From Paracoccaceae bacterium (GTDB taxonomy: Bacteria; Pseudomonadota; Alphaproteobacteria; Rhodobacterales; Rhodobacteraceae), in NCBI GenBank assembly GCA_021296235.1, contig JAGWAS010000017.1, positions 13,488 to 77,487 of the forward strand: a stretch of 64,000 bases of DNA. The letters are read 5' to 3'. This document shows, in pieces, positions 8,180 through 15,520 of the stretch. Position 1 is the first letter of the stretch, and every line of letters starts with the position of its first letter. The translations under genes were made by a program, and so were the position numbers. The notes beneath the pieces were generated by a model. The model was not told the origin of the DNA, made no database searches, and saw only the letters and a list, made by a program, of their open reading frames with translations.

Positions 8180-8746
8180 TCAGTTCACCGATTCAAAAAC
8201 AGCCCCGGTCACTCTAGCCGATTCAAAACGACTCTTGACTTCCTCACTTACAACAACCCGATCTTCCAATCGCTCAACTCGAAAGAAGTGCCGATCTCCC
8301 GCACGGGAAGCATCGACAACCAATTTAGTGACGGAACAATAATCACCTGCTCGGTCAGCAAAAACTGGGTCAGTTTCGGAGATGACCTCAAATTCAGAAT
8401 GGCTCTCATCGAAGCAATCAACCACATCCCAAATTTGAAGCAAATGATATGTGTCCCTCTGAACTCCCCCAGAAAGAAGGACGGGTAAAGCTGTAAAGCC
8501 ATCTAACCCAGATATAGATTTCAAAGCTTTGAAGCTCACTACTGGGACACCTGCGTAGCCAGCAAACGTAAAATCTGTGCGAATGCCCTCAGCCTTTAGT
8601 TGAATAAATAGCCGCTCTGTTCGCAACGGATCATCCATCGCGATCATTGGGGGGCCAACAAATCGCCAATTATCCACTTCCAGAATATCTCCAACATACC
8701 AAGCCGAATTATCAAAGATATCAGCTTCAAGGCTATAGTAGTTCAT
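8180..8746 (-). CDS. Probable immunity protein (Imm11/DUF1629-like) for the AHH toxin
   Basis: 188 aa, starting 3 bp after the stop of the toxin gene. The C-terminal part RVERLEDRVVVSEEVKSRFE followed by ARVTGAVFESVN resembles the ending of DUF1629 (Imm11) immunity proteins, where a conserved Val-Ser-Glu helix precedes a Thr-Gly-Phe strand. It is acidic, has no signal peptide and is rich in aromatic residues, as expected for a cytoplasmic inhibitor. Order, spacing and strand argue strongly for an immunity role; the exact family is less certain. Confidence 0.68.
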   Translation of the reverse strand: MNYYSLEADIFDNSAWYVGDILEVDNWRFVGPPMIAMDDPLRTERLFIQLKAEGIRTDFTFAGYAGVPVVSFKALKSISGLDGFTALPVLLSGGVQRDTYHLLQIWDVVDCFDESHSEFEVISETDPVFADRAGDYCSVTKLVVDASRAGDRHFFRVERLEDRVVVSEEVKSRFESARVTGAVFESVN

Positions 8747-8749
8747 GCC

Positions 8750-9358
8750 CTAGTTTCCCGTCAGCCAAGAATGAACCTGATTACCTGGCGTGATCGCCTC
8801 CGTCTTAATCCTATCCAAGGTGCTACTCACTCGCGCTGTATATTGCGACGTTCCCGGCTGTACTCCGCGTGTCGCGCTTTGCAACTCCCTATAAACATAT
8901 TGATGATAGGCTGCTGGATGTGGCCCCCGATGTCCCGGCACCGCAATCTTATTGATTTCACTGTTGATGTTTAGCCCAGCATTGTCAAAAACCTCTTGAA
9001 ATCTGGGGGTCCATGGCCCGCCATTGGCAGTACTTACACAATTCTTATTCGTACAGACATGGTGAACCGGTGGTACGTCAGTTGTATAGGGCGAGCTTAC
9101 CGTAACTTGACGCCCATTGCCGTCCACCACATAATAACCACCTCCACTTTCACGACGGTAAACGGCATTTCCGGCTGAATCGGTCAGATTGGTATCCCAA
9201 GCCCGACCACCGCTTGGACCGGTGATGCTGCCATCTGCATTACGTGTATAACTCGACGGCAGTGTTTTATTTGGGGCATTACAACACTCCGGCGCCACTT
9301 TGGCGAAGTGGTCAAAATTCCCCAATGATGCCAATTGGATAGCGTGTTGATGCTCCAA
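8750..9358 (-). CDS. Polymorphic toxin with C-terminal AHH-type HNH nuclease domain
   Basis: About 200 aa. The first ~30 residues contain the constant segment NFDHFAKVAPECCNAPN shared with the decayed toxin at 7.3 kb. Then come a Gly/Asn/Ser-rich linker with a YVVDGNGRQ repeat-like motif, HVCTNKNC, and GHRGPHPAAYHQYVYREL, which resembles the conserved core of AHH nucleases of the HNH/endonuclease VII superfamily. The signal peptide belonging to it is in another frame just upstream (9369-9455), separated by an apparent ~35 bp deletion, so secretion is probably lost unless translation restarts or shifts. The downstream gene looks like its immunity protein. The start shown is only the first available codon. 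Confidence 0.75.
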   Translation of the reverse strand: MEHQHAIQLASLGNFDHFAKVAPECCNAPNKTLPSSYTRNADGSITGPSGGRAWDTNLTDSAGNAVYRRESGGGYYVVDGNGRQVTVSSPYTTDVPPVHHVCTNKNCVSTANGGPWTPRFQEVFDNAGLNINSEINKIAVPGHRGPHPAAYHQYVYRELQSATRGVQPGTSQYTARVSSTLDRIKTEAITPGNQVHSWLTGN

Positions 9359-9368
9359 TGAGACCGGC

Positions 9369-9455
9369 TCAAAAAGCTGATATCCCCAGCGCCAGAAGCG
9401 CCGCTGTCAGCAAGGCAAGGAAGCCCGTCAGGAAGGTTTGAAGTCGCAATGTCAT
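9369..9455 (-). pseudogene. Out-of-frame signal peptide of the AHH toxin
   Basis: Opens at the ATG in 9453-9455: MTLRLQTFLTGF followed by a Leu/Ala-rich core, then a stop at 9369-9371. It corresponds to MTRRLQT at 7533, but compared with that copy about 35 bp are missing between two G-rich runs just before GATATCAG. This throws the toxin body (8750-9358) out of frame. Assembly error is an alternative explanation. Confidence 0.7.
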
Positions 9456-9525
9456 AGCTCAGTCATAGACCGAGTTGGGGCGATTTCGGAAGCCGTAAGC
9501 AACTGGCTGCTAAAGAAGAACGATG
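9436..9525. repeat. Cassette leader repeat, copy C
   Basis: Sits between the stop of the RelE/ParE toxin gene and the signal peptide at 9455. Matches copy B (7513-7605) along its length, with shared GGCTGCTAAAG, GGAAG and GTTTGAAG blocks. The recurrence downstream of a different toxin gene suggests that the leader is the joint at which cassettes were exchanged or duplicated. Confidence 0.72.
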
Positions 9526-9526
9526 C

Positions 9527-9829
9527 TTACAACGGCCTGACGTTTTCCATCAGGCGTGCGCCATGGACGACGGCAGCAATGCGGATGTGATCGGGATAAA
9601 CGGCATAGATCAGCCGCCAGCGATGCACAAAGACCTCGCGCACATCCTTCTCACCCTCATATTCAGGAACACGTCGCCCTTGTCCGGGCTGGCCGATCAG
9701 CGCTTCCGCTCGCGCAAACATTTTCCGGGCCACATTGCGAGCATACAGCAGGGAATCTTTCTCGATGTAGCTGACGATCTCTTCCAGATCATCCAGCGCT
9801 CGATCCGACCAGATCAGTCGTTGAGCCAT
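9527..9829 (-). CDS. RelE/ParE-family toxin
   Basis: 100 aa, usual size for the superfamily. It begins MAQRLIWSDRALDDLEEIVSYI, the amphipathic helix pair of ParE/RelE proteins, and has GQGRRVPEYEG, VREVFVHRWRLIYAV and a C-terminal HGARLMENVRPL, which match the RelE/ParE fold with its basic active-face residues. The ATG overlaps the antitoxin gene by 16 bp, a normal toxin-antitoxin arrangement. Whether it acts on mRNA or gyrase cannot be told. Confidence 0.85.
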   Translation of the reverse strand: MAQRLIWSDRALDDLEEIVSYIEKDSLLYARNVARKMFARAEALIGQPGQGRRVPEYEGEKDVREVFVHRWRLIYAVYPDHIRIAAVVHGARLMENVRPL

Positions 9830-10002
9830 TTTGCGAACCGTGCCTTTGCATCCTCTTGGCTAACACCACCATTCCGATCAATGCTTTCAAGCCCATGGTG
9901 GATTTTCTCCAGCACATAGAGCTTATATTGCGCATCCTCATAGGTGGCGTCTTCGGGCAGCGCCCGAACCATAGCCTCAATCTCCTGCTTGGCGGTTTGC
10001 AT
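9814..10002 (-). CDS. Antitoxin partner of the RelE/ParE toxin
   Basis: 62 aa from the ATG at 10000-10002, chosen because GAGG lies 9 bases upstream; an ATG at 10015-10017 would add five residues and overlap the recombinase stop as ATGA. The protein is small, acidic and helical (MQTAKQEIEAMVRALPEDAT, then KLYVLEKIHHGLES) and ends KARFAKWLND, a layout common in addiction-module antitoxins of RelE/ParE systems. There is no obvious separate promoter between it and the recombinase remnant. Confidence 0.75.
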   Translation of the reverse strand: MQTAKQEIEAMVRALPEDATYEDAQYKLYVLEKIHHGLESIDRNGGVSQEDAKARFAKWLND

Positions 10003-10013
10003 CGATTCAATCC

Positions 10014-10705
10014 TCATAAGTTACCACCATCATACATGGGACTGGTTTCATCTTCCACAACATCCTCGCCCTGCGCCTCTGCACCCATCTTCGCGGGATG
10101 TGTGAGTGTGTGGACCTGTTTGAGCTGGCGGATGCTGACCTGCGTGTAAATCTGGGTGGTGTCCAACTTGGCATGGCCCAGAAGCTGCTGGATGTAACGG
10201 ATATCGGCGCCGTTCTCCAGCATCAGCGTGGCGCAGGAATGGCGGAACAAATGACAAGAGCCGGATTTGCCGATCTCGGCCGCCTTGATGTGACCCCGCA
10301 CAAGCTGCGTCATGCGGTTTGGCGTAAAGGCCTCATTAAGGCTGGTTAAAAAGAAAGCTGGATCATGGCCGGTCAGATCAAACTGGGGGCGGACCTCATG
10401 CAGGTATTTCTCGCACCACAAGAGCGCCCGAGCGCCAATCGGCACCATGCGGTCCACCTTACCCTTGCCTTCGCGGATGAAGATCGTCCCACGCTCAATG
10501 TCAAAATCATTCCACCTCAGCGCAATCACCTCCATCCGCCGCATCCCCGTGCTGTACAGCACCTCCAGAATGGCCCGGTCACGCACAGATGCCGCTGATA
10601 GGCCTCCAAAATGGGCTTGGTGATCTCTTAGGGATGTTTCAGGCCCCGCTCGTCTGCCCAGAGAATGAAGTATCTGAGATACGTATCACTGTTACCGGCG
10701 CAACA
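10014..10705 (-). pseudogene. Xer-type tyrosine recombinase with large internal deletion
   Basis: The catalytic domain is readable from 10586 to 10014 (190 aa): STGMRRMEV with the first catalytic Arg, GKGKVDRMVPIG with the Lys, HLFRHSCATLML (His-x-x-Arg), QQLLGHAKLDTTQIYTQV with the final His and Tyr. Upstream, 10705-10590 encodes pieces of the N-terminal core-binding domain (YFILWADERGLKHP, a stop, then EITKPILEAYQRHL) followed within a few codons by the catalytic domain, so about 100 residues are missing. The catalytic residues survive, but without the core-binding domain integration activity is unlikely. Confidence 0.8.
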
Positions 10706-10710
10706 AACTG

Positions 10711-10986
10711 GTGATCTCGCAACGCGCCTTCTCTCGCCGCATACTGGGCAAGCCGCCAAGCTATTGTTCCTGCATTGTCACGCGTGACAGACAGCCGTCA
10801 CCTGCAGTTTTGCAGACACTGCTGTCAGTGACAAAGACCATATTGGCCACCTTCATCGGTAACCCGCATTTCGGAAAAAACTATGCCGTAAACCTCAATC
10901 ATGCTCACCAAGAACTGCAAGATTTACTCGAACGTATCACAATCGAACTCGAACTGATCAACGTGGCACAGGAGTCGGAGCGTTAA
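10711..10986 (+). CDS. Small hypothetical protein, doubtful
   Basis: A 91-residue forward frame, the only long plus-strand frame here besides the IS relic. The first 40 residues look non-coding; the second half (FGKNYAVNLNHAHQELQDLLE) is polar and helical and could be a real fragment. No motif, no clear ribosome-binding site, and it is convergent with the immunity gene, overlapping it by 4 bp. Treat as uncertain. Confidence 0.25.
   Translation: MISQRAFSRRILGKPPSYCSCIVTRDRQPSPAVLQTLLSVTKTILATFIGNPHFGKNYAVNLNHAHQELQDLLERITIELELINVAQESER
10776..10789. promoter_or_regulatory. 14 bp perfect palindrome upstream of the recombinase remnant
   Basis: TGTCACGCGTGACA reads the same on both strands. It lies about 70 bp upstream of the first readable recombinase codons. 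Nearby are further TGTCA/TGACA words (10794-10835). An operator or a recombinase arm site is possible; only the palindrome is observed. Confidence 0.35.
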
Positions 10987-11219
10987 TTTGCAGGGGACCA
11001 AGATCCCGCAAAATAGCCTGCATCTGGTTGTCGCAAAACCCACACTGTGCCTGATGACTTGCATCGAAATTGTCGATCAGCCCACTCATCTTTTTGACCG
11101 TCAACAACAATTTCATGACACAGTCCGCGGTCCCGCTGGCTTTCGATCCAACGCACAAAACGATTGTATTCAGATTGTGAACTGAACCCTTCGATTTTTT
11201 CCCAACCGCAATCTGACAT
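10983..11219 (-). CDS. Small immunity-type protein paired with the toxin upstream
   Basis: 78 aa from the ATG at 11217-11219, one base after the stop of the toxin gene. It reads GWEKIEGFSSQSEYNRFVRW, then an EIVVD segment and VWVLRQPDAGYFAGSWSPAN. Short Trp- and aromatic-rich proteins of this layout often sit directly behind polymorphic toxins of the neighbouring type. It lacks a signal peptide, so it would act in the producing cell. The pairing rests on position and on this general resemblance. Confidence 0.65.
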   Translation of the reverse strand: MSDCGWEKIEGFSSQSEYNRFVRWIESQRDRGLCHEIVVDGQKDEWADRQFRCKSSGTVWVLRQPDAGYFAGSWSPAN

Positions 11220-11220
11220 C

Positions 11221-11772
11221 TTAGCGTATCCACACGGGATCAATTGGATTGATATCTCGATCAAAGTAGATTTGGTTGCCGCCGCCAACTAAACCGCGCT
11301 GCGGTGCTGCAACGCCCTCAAACAAACGAGTACCAGCAGGAACCTCCATTTCAACAACACGTGTAGCGGTGTTACCCCAATTCTGATCGAGTGCGCTATC
11401 AATTACCGATTGAAGTGGGCCTTCTGGTCGAGTTCGCGTCCAGTAACCCCCATCTGGACGACCATTGTCTCCAATCACACGATAAAGAGTTGTTGTTGGC
11501 TCAGTTGTGACAACATTATTGTATGTACCGCTACGGAACGTATTCGCAATATCGTTTGGCAGCGGACCTTTGTTAAGAGGCCCAAATCGATTTTCAACTC
11601 GAAAGCCTCCCCCATTTGGGGCATTCCACGATTCGTTTCCATTCTGCGAATGGTCACGGGATGGTTTGATCCTGCGGACGACGTCAAACTTTTGCGCCGT
11701 GTCGCAGATGGTTGCGGGACGCGCCGCGGCGCCGAACACTGCTGCCATTGGCAACCAGAGCGCAAGGGCCAC
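11221..11772 (-). CDS. Secreted polymorphic toxin domain protein, possible N-terminal damage
   Basis: 183 aa from a GTG at 11772. The N-terminus MALALWLPMAAVFGAAARP is signal-peptide-like but has no basic residues; an ATG in another frame at about 11789 (MRTTALS) would supply them, so a one-base shift may have split it. NAPNGGG near residue 50 recalls the NAPN end of the constant region in the other two toxins. The C-terminal domain TTLYRVIGDNG, GGYWTRTRPEGPLQS, DQNWGNTATRVVEMEVPAGT, GLVGGGNQIYFDRD looks like a family of toxin C-termini found in hemagglutinin-type exoproteins, perhaps ADP-ribosyltransferase-like; activity is unknown. The IS5 relic begins directly upstream. Confidence 0.68.
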   Translation of the reverse strand: MALALWLPMAAVFGAAARPATICDTAQKFDVVRRIKPSRDHSQNGNESWNAPNGGGFRVENRFGPLNKGPLPNDIANTFRSGTYNNVVTTEPTTTLYRVIGDNGRPDGGYWTRTRPEGPLQSVIDSALDQNWGNTATRVVEMEVPAGTRLFEGVAAPQRGLVGGGNQIYFDRDINPIDPVWIR

Positions 11773-11794
11773 TGAGAGCAGTTGTCCGCATGGC

Positions 11795-12220
11795 TATGGT
11801 GTAGGCAAGATGATCATGGCCGCAAAAGGTAAATTGCCGTCGACGCCGATGGCAATTCGGGTGCAACGGCATAGGCTCAAGACCGCAACATGGCATTGCT
11901 GGCCATCATCGCACTTGTCGATGCAGCGCCGACAGGCAGCAAGTTATGGGCCGATGGTGGTTATCAGAGACCGATACTTCGTCGGCAACCGGAACTGTTG
12001 GGCTGAGCGAAAGTGATTAAGATCATCCACAAGCCCAAGGATATCAAGGGTTCTACTGCGCCATACCGATGTTGGTTGGTCGCACACGCCGTTGCCTGAG
12101 TGTCACGCTGCCGCCATCTTGCGAAGAACCACGAGCACAGCTTGGCGGGTTCCTTGGCTTGGGCGCAACTTGACGCCTGCCGTTCCAATATGCGGAAGGT
12201 TGCCAGAACAATGGGGGCAA
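11795..12220 (+). pseudogene. IS5-family transposase remnant
   Basis: One forward frame reads IAVDADGNS, AQDRNMALLA, GSKLWADGGYQRPILRRQPE, KVIKIIHKPKDIKG and SRCRHLAKNHEHSLAGSLAW, the order and spacing of the DDE domain and C-terminus of IS5-family (IS427-like) transposases, with the second catalytic Asp in the ADGGY block. The frame is broken by stops at 11830-11832, 11872-11874, 12004-12006 and 12097-12099, and the N-terminal half is absent. The terminal inverted repeats could not be recognised. Confidence 0.8.
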
Positions 12221-12407
12221 TTCTGCGGGATTCACGTCTGGCCTTGGGAACCTTTTCCGGCACTCCCGAAAGCCACAGTTGGTTCTGCAGAGCAATACTG
12301 CCGGACACTCCTTGCTGTGTGTTTTCCGGACGCGGCAGCAACTGACCGCAGTCATGAATTGTTCAAACCCCCGCATGAACCGCAGGGGACCACTCCAAAG
12401 TTAATGA

Positions 12408-12641
12408 AACTTTGAAAATGCGGGCATTGTCGTGAAACAGTTCAATGATCGTCAATTGTGGGCAGGGTGCAACCGCTCCTGAATGCCAGTGCAGAACAAT
12501 ATGAATAAAGAGCCGTCCACGATACGTGATATGCGAACAGGCGCCGTGTCTTTGTCATTGCAAACCTTCTGATCAAATTTTGGCTGTGTGGCGAAATTCA
12601 GCGAATGGACCGCCGACCCGGACATTGGGCAACAGAACACA
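12408..12641. repeat. Right copy of the ~230 bp direct repeat
   Basis: Direct copy of 5490-5720; see the shared blocks there. The match begins at TTGAAAATGCGGGCA and ends around GACATTGGG. About 100 bp of unassigned sequence separates it from the stop of rsmB. Confidence 0.8.
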
Positions 12642-12741
12642 AAGCAAGACCCGTTACCGAGGAGCGAAGTTGAATCCACATTCGACAAGGTTCAATTCGC
12701 TACCGGGTAAGGGCTTTCAGGAGCAGGCTCTGTGGGCCGAT

Positions 12742-14019
12742 TTACGGCCTATGGAGAACGACCGAATAGAATCCATCCATGCCACCCATGTCCGGCAGAT
12801 GGTCAGGGCGCGTCCAAATTCCGCCGTTGGCCGACTGCCACTCCGGCTCCAGCCCGAATTGCCGACAATCGACTGGGATCACGTTCAAACCCATATTTGC
12901 AGCAACTTCGTTCACGAGCAATTCACCTTCCGACGGAAAGAGCGAGCAAACACTGTACAGGATCCTGCCGCCATTCCTGGTAAACGAAGCGGCGCGGTGC
13001 AAAAGCGACCTCTGAAGCAGCTCCAGTTTGCGGACGTCTTCACCACCTTCCGCCTTAACCAAAGGCAGATCAGGGTTGCGCCGGATGGTCCCGGTTGCCG
13101 TGCAAGGGGCATCCACAATCACAACATCGAACCGACGCCCCGGTTCCCAATCCAAGGCATCGCCACATTCGATGGAGGCCTTCAGCCCTGTACGTCGGAG
13201 ATTTTCACGCAGTCGACCCAAACGCCGGTCCGACACGTCAAGGGCAGTGACATTCGCTCCACCGGCGGAACACTGCATCGTCTTTCCTCCAGGGGCTGCG
13301 CAAAGGTCAAGCACGTCAAGTCCGCTGAGTTGCCCAAGCAGCTTCACCGGAATTGCGGCAGCCACATCCTGAACCCACCAGCTTCCCGAACCGAATCCGG
13401 GAAGTTCCGAAACCCTGGCGCGCCCTGACAACCGCAAGCTTCCCGAAGGAAGCAGAATGGCACCGGACTCGGCTTGCATACGCTCGGCAGCCGACGCATT
13501 CACGGGGGTTAGATCAAGAGGGGGAGCAAGTTCATGTGCCGCCTCAATGCGTCTGCGAACCTCCTCGCCGAGTGCTTCGGCAACAGGTGATCCTATCCAC
13601 TCAGGCAGTCGCGACGGCTGCGCTGTGCTCCAAATCCCAGATCCGGTCTTTCCGGCTGCCTTGCGCAATACTGCATTTGCGAATCCTGCCAGATGGCGGG
13701 TCCTGTCCAATTCCTTGATCAGTCTTATCGCCTGATCGACAACAAGCTCAGGTATTGCCCCGAGGCCATGAATCTCTGCTGTGGCCAATCTCAGGACATT
13801 GAAGCCGGCAGGATGCGGCCGACGGTCGATCAAGCTGTCAAGAACGTGATCAATGCGTCCCCTTTGCCTTAATGTCGTTTTTGCCAAAAAAAGCGCCCGC
13901 GCCCTGTCGATGTCGGATAATGTCTCAGGAAATGACATCGGTTCCGACAGCATTTGACCCTTCCGATGCACTCCGTCCAACATTGTGAGTGCCAACCTGC
14001 GGATCACAAACGAACGCAT
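12742..14019 (-). CDS. rsmB: 16S rRNA (cytosine-C5)-methyltransferase, RsmB/NOP2 family
   Basis: 425 aa from the ATG at 14017-14019 (an upstream ATG would add 13 atypical residues). SAM-dependent m5C methyltransferase of 16S rRNA. N-terminal NusB-like helical domain (about 1-140), then a Rossmann methyltransferase domain: LDLCAAPGGKTMQ (SAM site), VTALDVSDRRL, VIVDAPCTATGT with the product-release Cys and YSVCSLFPSEGE with the catalytic Cys. Convergent with nothing; divergent from argG across about 170 bp. Its 3' end borders the accessory island, and seems intact (ends YSVVLHRP). Confidence 0.9.
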   Translation of the reverse strand: MRSFVIRRLALTMLDGVHRKGQMLSEPMSFPETLSDIDRARALFLAKTTLRQRGRIDHVLDSLIDRRPHPAGFNVLRLATAEIHGLGAIPELVVDQAIRLIKELDRTRHLAGFANAVLRKAAGKTGSGIWSTAQPSRLPEWIGSPVAEALGEEVRRRIEAAHELAPPLDLTPVNASAAERMQAESGAILLPSGSLRLSGRARVSELPGFGSGSWWVQDVAAAIPVKLLGQLSGLDVLDLCAAPGGKTMQCSAGGANVTALDVSDRRLGRLRENLRRTGLKASIECGDALDWEPGRRFDVVIVDAPCTATGTIRRNPDLPLVKAEGGEDVRKLELLQRSLLHRAASFTRNGGRILYSVCSLFPSEGELLVNEVAANMGLNVIPVDCRQFGLEPEWQSANGGIWTRPDHLPDMGGMDGFYSVVLHRP

Positions 14020-14187
14020 TGTCAAACCGGGTTTCTTGTCTTTGATACGGCTCCGCATCGGGTGGCTATAGCCGAACGTCGCTGCCTCTGCATTCCCTAC
14101 CTTCCGCGAGAACGATTGAGGCAGCCGTTGCCAGTATTGAGGAATTTCAATAAACGCCGCTTTCGCAGTGTCTAACAGGAGACGGAC

Positions 14188-15405
14188 ATGTCAGGTCCGC
14201 TAAAAGTTGTGCTGGCCTACTCCGGAGGCCTTGATACCTCAATCATACTGAAGTGGTTGCAGGTTGAGTACAATGCCGAGGTTGTCACCTTCACTGCAGA
14301 CCTCGGGCAGGAGGAAGATCTGGATCCTGCCAGGCGCAAAGCTGAACTTCTCGGCATCAAGGACATCCGAGTGGAGGATCTGAGAGAGGAATTCGCGCGC
14401 GACTTCATTTTTCCGATGTTCCGCGCCAATGCACTCTACGAGGGTCACTACCTGCTTGGCACATCAATCGCCCGCCCGCTCATCGCCAAAAGGCTGGTTG
14501 AGATCGCCGAGGAAACCGGTGCGGACGCCATTTCCCACGGCGCAACCGGGAAAGGCAATGATCAGGTGCGCTTTGAGCTTGCCGCCTATGCCCTCAATCC
14601 CGGGATAAGGGTTATCGCGCCTTGGCGGGAGTGGAACCTCTCAAGCCGGACAAAGTTAATTGAATTCGCGGAATTGCACCAAATCCCGATTGCGAAGGAC
14701 AAGCGGGGAGAAGCGCCGTTTTCTGTCGATGCCAACCTGCTTCACACCTCATCGGAAGGAAAGTTGCTTGAGGATCCGGCAGTTGAGGCACCCGCTCATG
14801 TCTACCAGCGAACCGTCGATCCTGCCGACGCACCGAATGAACCAGAGCATATCGAGATTGAGTTCGAACGCGGCAATGCAGTTGCGCTGAACGGCGAACG
14901 CCTCAGCCCCGCCAGCCTGCTGACCCGGCTCAACATCCTTGGCGGTTCGCACGGTGTAGGCCGCCTGGACTTGGTGGAAAACAGGTTCGTCGGAATGAAA
15001 TCACGGGGAATCTACGAAACGCCCGGAGGAACGATCCTTCTGGAGGCACATCGCGGCATTGAACAAATCACGCTTGACCGCGGTGCAGCTCATCTCAAGG
15101 ACGATCTCATGCCGAAATATGCCGAATTGATCTACAATGGCTTTTGGTACAGCCCCGAACGGGAAATGTTGCAGGCGGCAATCGATCAAAGTCAGGAACA
15201 TGTTTCGGGAACCGTCAGGATCAAGCTGTTCAAGGGAAGTGCAAGAACCGTTGGGCGCTGGTCTGATCTGTCGCTTTATTCCGAGCGGCATGTAACGTTT
15301 GAAGACGATGCCGGTGCCTACGATCAGAAGGACGCTGCCGGTTTTATCAAGCTCAACGCATTGAGGCTCAAGCTGCTCAACAGCCGCACCGGGAACTCAT
15401 CCTGA
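14188..15405 (+). CDS. argG: Argininosuccinate synthase
   Basis: 405 aa, full family length. Condenses citrulline and aspartate using ATP in arginine synthesis. Seen: P-loop-like AYSGGLDTS at the start, [37 protein letters not shown] and [13 protein letters not shown] 6 bases before the ATG supports the start. Divergent from rsmB. No leader peptide or Arg-box was recognised upstream. Confidence 0.97.
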   Translation: MSGPLKVVLAYSGGLDTSIILKWLQVEYNAEVVTFTADLGQEEDLDPARRKAELLGIKDIRVEDLREEFARDFIFPMFRANALYEGHYLLGTSIARPLIAKRLVEIAEETGADAISHGATGKGNDQVRFELAAYALNPGIRVIAPWREWNLSSRTKLIEFAELHQIPIAKDKRGEAPFSVDANLLHTSSEGKLLEDPAVEAPAHVYQRTVDPADAPNEPEHIEIEFERGNAVALNGERLSPASLLTRLNILGGSHGVGRLDLVENRFVGMKSRGIYETPGGTILLEAHRGIEQITLDRGAAHLKDDLMPKYAELIYNGFWYSPEREMLQAAIDQSQEHVSGTVRIKLFKGSARTVGRWSDLSLYSERHVTFEDDAGAYDQKDAAGFIKLNALRLKLLNSRTGNSS

Positions 15406-15520
15406 GACTGTGTTTTCAATTGCAGCGGCAATCATCCCGGCAGTAACATTCGCGTCAACGCATTGATCCGGTGAACCAATGATATAGGCTTGTGAAATAG
15501 GACAATCCGGAGAAAATTCC

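Larger units (their letters stand above)
5490..12641. mobile_element. Accessory island bounded by direct repeats
   Basis: Inferred composite region between two diverged direct repeats (5490-5720 and 12408-12641). Contents are typical of accessory DNA: ccdAB, a broken second ccdB, a RelE/ParE module, two toxin-immunity pairs, a decayed toxin, a Xer-type recombinase remnant and an IS5-family transposase remnant. Nearly everything reads on the minus strand apart from the IS relic. Stretches at 8.2-9.3 and 11.0-11.7 kb are visibly richer in A and T than flanking housekeeping genes. It sits between the damaged 3' end of cdhA and the 3' end of rsmB. Integration by the remnant recombinase is possible but not shown. 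Confidence 0.6.

Noticed and set aside
5490-12641. CRISPR array
   Set aside because: Repeats are few, long and unevenly spaced, with genes between them; no short regularly spaced repeats were found.
12526-13428. A 300-residue forward frame
   Set aside because: It lies antisense over rsmB, whose methyltransferase motifs are intact; a shadow frame.
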